A stretch of 8,456 nucleotides of DNA, from the NCBI GenBank assembly GCA_024645155.1, contig JAHEGF010000142.1, positions 1-8,456 on the forward strand, written 5' to 3'. Below the pieces are notes generated by a model. It was not told the DNA's origin. It ran no database searches and saw nothing but the letters and a program-made list of their open reading frames with translations. Shown here in pieces: positions 6,079 to 8,456 of this stretch. This DNA comes from Phyllobacteriaceae bacterium (GTDB lineage Bacteria > Pseudomonadota > Alphaproteobacteria > Rhizobiales > Rhizobiaceae). Made by a program: the position numbers and the translations under genes. Every line of letters starts with the position of its first letter. The first letter of the stretch is position 1.

Positions 6079-6572
6079 CACAGGCAGCAAGATTACGGGT
6101 TGTCGATAATCCGGCTGACCCGTTTGTGGAAAATTACCTGCTTTACCTGCTTGCCTTGTCCAGCCACACACTGTCCCGCGAATTTCACGCGCTGGTCAAA
6201 GACCACGGACTGAAAGTCAATGAATGGCGGGTTCTTGCCTGCCTTCACGACCGTTCAGGACTCATGCTGACCGAATTGGCTTCCATGGTCCTGTTCGAGC
6301 AATCCCACCTTACCAAGGTTATCGATCGCATGGCCGCCAGCGGCCTTGTCGAACGGGTCAAAACCAAAGGCGACCGCCGCAAGGTGCTTGTTCAGATTAC
6401 CGGCAAGGGACGGAAACTCACAGAACCGCTCATATCGGCCGCCAGACATCACGAAAGCGAAGCGGTGCGCGAACTCGACAGAACAGAACTCGATTTACTT
6501 AAGAAAATCCTGCGCAAGCTTATCGAAACGAACAAACCCAACGCTGTTGAAGGTTACAATTTGCGCGGATAA
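6075..6572 (+). CDS. MarR-family transcriptional regulator
   Basis: A 165-residue dimeric winged-helix regulator. The helix-turn-helix spans about residues 65-92 (LTELASMVLFEQSHLTKVID then RMAASGLVER), followed by the wing with KGDRRK (98-103), the conserved D-x-R type motif. The flanking helices (18-45 and 115-152) form the dimer and ligand region. I chose the ATG at 6075; the frame is open to 5976, but the added residues look non-coding and start inside the candidate operator. The ribosome site is weak (GGGACGG). MarR proteins in aromatic catabolism commonly repress divergent degradation operons and release on binding the aromatic acid or its CoA ester, which fits its place between the oxygenase operon and the transporter. 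The ligand is not predictable. Confidence 0.92.
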   Translation: MTQAARLRVVDNPADPFVENYLLYLLALSSHTLSREFHALVKDHGLKVNEWRVLACLHDRSGLMLTELASMVLFEQSHLTKVIDRMAASGLVERVKTKGDRRKVLVQITGKGRKLTEPLISAARHHESEAVRELDRTELDLLKKILRKLIETNKPNAVEGYNLRG

Positions 6573-6573
6573 T

Positions 6574-6591
6574 TGAAAGTGGCCATTTTAA
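6574..6591. promoter_or_regulatory. Palindrome and possible weak promoter between the MarR gene and dctP
   Basis: The 74-bp gap holds AAAGTGGCCATTTT (6576-6589), symmetric at 6 of 7 pairs, or 7 of 9 over 6574-6591. Just upstream, GATAAT (6568-6573) resembles a -10 box with TTGAAG (6547-6552) 15 nt before it, so transcription of the TRAP genes could also start here. The palindrome does not match the one at 5959-5976. Promoter and operator status are both guesses. Confidence 0.25.
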
Positions 6592-6604
6592 CAAATCAGC
6601 AACC

Positions 6605-6618
6605 GGCGGCTTGCCGCC
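6605..6618. repeat. Short perfect inverted repeat upstream of dctP
   Basis: GGCGGC-TT-GCCGCC is a perfect 6-bp inverted repeat (equivalently a 5-bp stem with a CTTG loop) 28 nt before the dctP start. No T-run follows, so it is not a typical terminator. It could tune mRNA processing or expression of the abundant binding protein relative to the regulator, or be chance. Confidence 0.35.
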
Positions 6619-6646
6619 ATCCAATGAGGTAATCAGGGAGGAAACC

Positions 6647-7666
6647 ATGTTAGCGAAAACGATCAAGACAATTGCAATCGGTGCAGTGTTTGTCTCGGCA
6701 ACAACCGTTTCGGTTATGGCTGCGGATACAACGCTGGTCATTTCAAGCTGGGCATCACCGACGCACGGCATCAATGCCATTGCGTGGCCGAAATTCATCG
6801 AGATGATCGAAAAAGCCACCGACGGACGGGTCACCGCAGAGCTGAAGTACAAGCTTGCCTCACCACCGGCGCAATTTGACATTGTGCAGGACGGCGCTGC
6901 CGATTTGACATGGATCTTCCACGGTTACAATCCGGGCCGTTTCTCGACAACGAAAATTGCCGAGTTGCCGGGTTATGAAGGCAATGCCGAGGCGGCATCG
7001 GTTGCCTATTGGCGGACATACGAGAAATTCTTCACCGGCGCCGATGAGCACAAGGGCGTCAAGCTTATTGCGTTGCATACCCATGGTCCGGGCGTTCTTC
7101 ATTCAGCCAAGAAGGTCACCAAGCTTTCGGAAATATCCGGCATGAAACTGCGCCTTGGCGGCGGTGTTTCAAACGATGTCGGTGCTGCTCTGGGTGCAAC
7201 GGCAATCAATGTTCCCGCCCCGAAGGTCTATGAGACGTTGGCTTCAAATGCGGCCGACGGAGTGATGATGCCGATGGAAGGCAAAAAGGGCTTCAAGCTG
7301 ACCGAAGTTGCCCCGAACAGCTATACCGTGCCCGGCGGATTTTACCGCGGTTCGTTCGCACTGGTCATGAACCAGGCGAAATATGATTCCCTTTCGGATG
7401 CCGATCGTGCAGCACTGGACGGCGTTTTTGGCGAACCGCTGTCAAAGGCATTTGGTGCGGTATGGGACGAAATCGACAAGATCGGTGAGGAAGCCTCCAT
7501 GGCGGCCGCAGACAACTCGATCAATGCTGCATCCGACGAGGATGTCGCCGCCTATCGGGAACTGTCAAAACCGATCATTGATGGTGTTCTGGCGGAAGTC
7601 TCCGGCAAGGGTGTTGACGCCAAGGCGGCGATGGACTTCTTTGCCAGCCAGATGAAGGGCATGTAA
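6647..7666 (+). CDS. dctP: TRAP transporter periplasmic solute-binding protein (DctP family)
   Basis: 339 residues. It captures an organic acid in the periplasm and hands it to the DctQM membrane complex. The N-terminal signal peptide has Lys4 and Lys7, a hydrophobic core (8-22) and a probable cleavage site after VMA (residue 25). The mature protein begins with a beta strand (TLVISSW) typical of DctP proteins. GMKLRL (165-170) carries Arg169 at the place of the family's conserved arginine that binds the substrate carboxylate. The ATG at 6647 is preceded by AGGGAGGAAACC, a strong ribosome site; the open frame extends upstream to 6611 but lacks one. The symbol is family-level only: the ligand need not be a C4-dicarboxylate, and the neighbouring oxygenase and ligase suggest an aromatic or similar acid. 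dctQ follows after 16 nt. Confidence 0.93.
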   Translation: MLAKTIKTIAIGAVFVSATTVSVMAADTTLVISSWASPTHGINAIAWPKFIEMIEKATDGRVTAELKYKLASPPAQFDIVQDGAADLTWIFHGYNPGRFSTTKIAELPGYEGNAEAASVAYWRTYEKFFTGADEHKGVKLIALHTHGPGVLHSAKKVTKLSEISGMKLRLGGGVSNDVGAALGATAINVPAPKVYETLASNAADGVMMPMEGKKGFKLTEVAPNSYTVPGGFYRGSFALVMNQAKYDSLSDADRAALDGVFGEPLSKAFGAVWDEIDKIGEEASMAAADNSINAASDEDVAAYRELSKPIIDGVLAEVSGKGVDAKAAMDFFASQMKGM

Positions 7667-7682
7667 GCGGCGCTAAAAAAAG

Positions 7683-8216
7683 GTGACCAAAACCCCTCAC
7701 ACCGATACTGGCGGTGCGGCTGGCCTGAAAAGGCTTGGCCGCATCGCGGTGCAGCTGCCTTCATGGCTGGCAGCACTGACGTTGTTCGTCATGATGGCGA
7801 TGACCTTTATCGATGTCATATTGCGCAGTGCGGCCAACAGTCCGCTTGCGGCGGGCCCTGAACTGACCAAGATTTTCATGGCCATCATTGTTTTTTCCTC
7901 TCTGCCAATGGTTACCTGGCGTGGCGAAGGCATTGTCGTCGACCTGCTTGACCCATGGTTTTCGCCCTTTGCCGCACGGGTCAGGGATTTCCTGGTCGAT
8001 TTGATCACGGGAGTATTGCTCTTCTGGCCGGCATTTCGAATCTGGGATTTCGTCGAGCGTGCACGCTCTTATGGCGACACGACCGAATACCTGCAAATTC
8101 CAATGACCTATATCGTGACGCTCATTGCTGTCAGTGTCGTCATTACCGCATGCGTTTTGATTATCCGGGCCTTTACCGGCATTTTGCGCCCGCAATGGCT
8201 TCGCTATGAAAAATAA
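7683..8216 (+). CDS. dctQ: TRAP transporter small permease subunit (DctQ family)
   Basis: 177 residues with four predicted membrane helices (about 27-47, 60-79, 101-121 and 141-163), the layout of TRAP small subunits, which brace the large permease and help dock the binding protein. Family-like features include FIDVILR (42-48) in the first helix and WRGEGIVVDL (79-88) after the second. The frame is closed by a stop at 7674-7676, so the GTG at 7683 is the first available start and no ATG occurs nearby. Its upstream region is odd: a run of seven A (7675-7681) touches the start codon, leaving no properly spaced ribosome site. Coupling with dctP, whose stop is 16 nt away, is likely. The symbol is family-level. 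Confidence 0.88.
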   Translation: MTKTPHTDTGGAAGLKRLGRIAVQLPSWLAALTLFVMMAMTFIDVILRSAANSPLAAGPELTKIFMAIIVFSSLPMVTWRGEGIVVDLLDPWFSPFAARVRDFLVDLITGVLLFWPAFRIWDFVERARSYGDTTEYLQIPMTYIVTLIAVSVVITACVLIIRAFTGILRPQWLRYEK

Positions 8217-8230
8217 TCGGGTGTAGCGGG

Positions 8231-8456
8231 ATGCTGATATCGCTTCTAGGTTTTGCAGCAGTCCTGGTCCTTGTATTCCTGCGCATGCCGATCGCCATTG
8301 CGATGGGCATCGTCGGAATTTCCGGCTATTCCTACCTGACCAATTTCAGTGCGTCGTTGTCGATGGCGACGAGGCTGATCATCGATACCGCCCAGGACTA
8401 TGGCTTGTCGGTGGTGCCGCTGTTCATCCTGATGGGCCTGTTCGTCAACAAGGGCG
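8231..8456 (+). CDS. dctM: TRAP transporter large permease subunit (DctM family), N-terminal part (cut by window edge)
   Basis: An ATG at 8231 opens a frame that runs off the window after 75 full codons. The encoded protein is strongly hydrophobic, with predicted helices at about 2-17, 20-35 and 59-74. It has landmarks of TRAP large permeases: FLRMPIAIAMGIVG (16-29) and VPLFILMG (62-69). It would carry the sodium-driven transport channel; the full protein is normally about 430 residues, so most is missing. It lies 14 nt after the dctQ stop and completes the DctPQM transporter. The ribosome site is weak (GTAGCGGG close to the start). Confidence 0.9.
   Translation, partial: MLISLLGFAAVLVLVFLRMPIAIAMGIVGISGYSYLTNFSASLSMATRLIIDTAQDYGLSVVPLFILMGLFVNKG

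Noticed and set aside
6605..6618. GGCGGC-TT-GCCGCC as an intrinsic terminator for the MarR gene
   Set aside because: No run of T follows on either strand, and the stem is only 6 bp.

Overview
The window looks like a catabolic (substrate-breakdown) locus from a Gram-negative proteobacterium. An alphaproteobacterium is most likely, judged from the moderately GC-rich composition, the TRAP transporter, the tight ATGA-type gene overlaps and the protein style. This is inference; there is no rRNA or other phylogenetic marker here.

Layout: two divergent transcription units share a 278-bp control region (5797-6074). The leftward unit (minus strand, 5796 down past position 1) encodes, in order of transcription: an FMN/[2Fe-2S] reductase of the phthalate dioxygenase reductase/VanB type; the alpha and beta subunits of a Rieske non-heme-iron ring-hydroxylating oxygenase; an AMP-forming acyl-CoA ligase; a thiolase-fold protein of the SCP-x/lipid-transfer type that lacks the usual thiolase catalytic residues; and the N-terminus of a DUF35 zinc-ribbon/OB-fold protein, cut by the window edge. 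From the alpha subunit onward, each gene overlaps the next by 1-4 nt. The rightward unit (plus strand) encodes a MarR-family regulator, then a TRAP transporter: periplasmic solute-binding protein DctP, small permease DctQ and the start of large permease DctM, cut by the right edge.

How the parts may work together (inference): the TRAP system imports an organic, probably aromatic, carboxylate. The reductase feeds electrons from NAD(P)H to the Rieske oxygenase, which hydroxylates the substrate. The ligase makes a CoA thioester of the acid or of a product. The thiolase-fold/DUF35 pair then cleaves a C-C bond of an acyl-CoA, by analogy with Ltp2/DUF35 steroid side-chain aldolases. The MarR protein probably senses the substrate or its CoA ester. 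A near-palindrome (ATTGTCAAGTTTGGCAAT, 5959-5976) covers an exact TTGACA -35 box facing the catabolic operon and is the best operator candidate. The substrate cannot be read from the sequence.

I saw no tRNA, rRNA, CRISPR array, insertion sequence or convincing intrinsic terminator. Apart from the 278-bp control region and a 74-bp gap between the MarR gene and dctP, the window is almost entirely coding.
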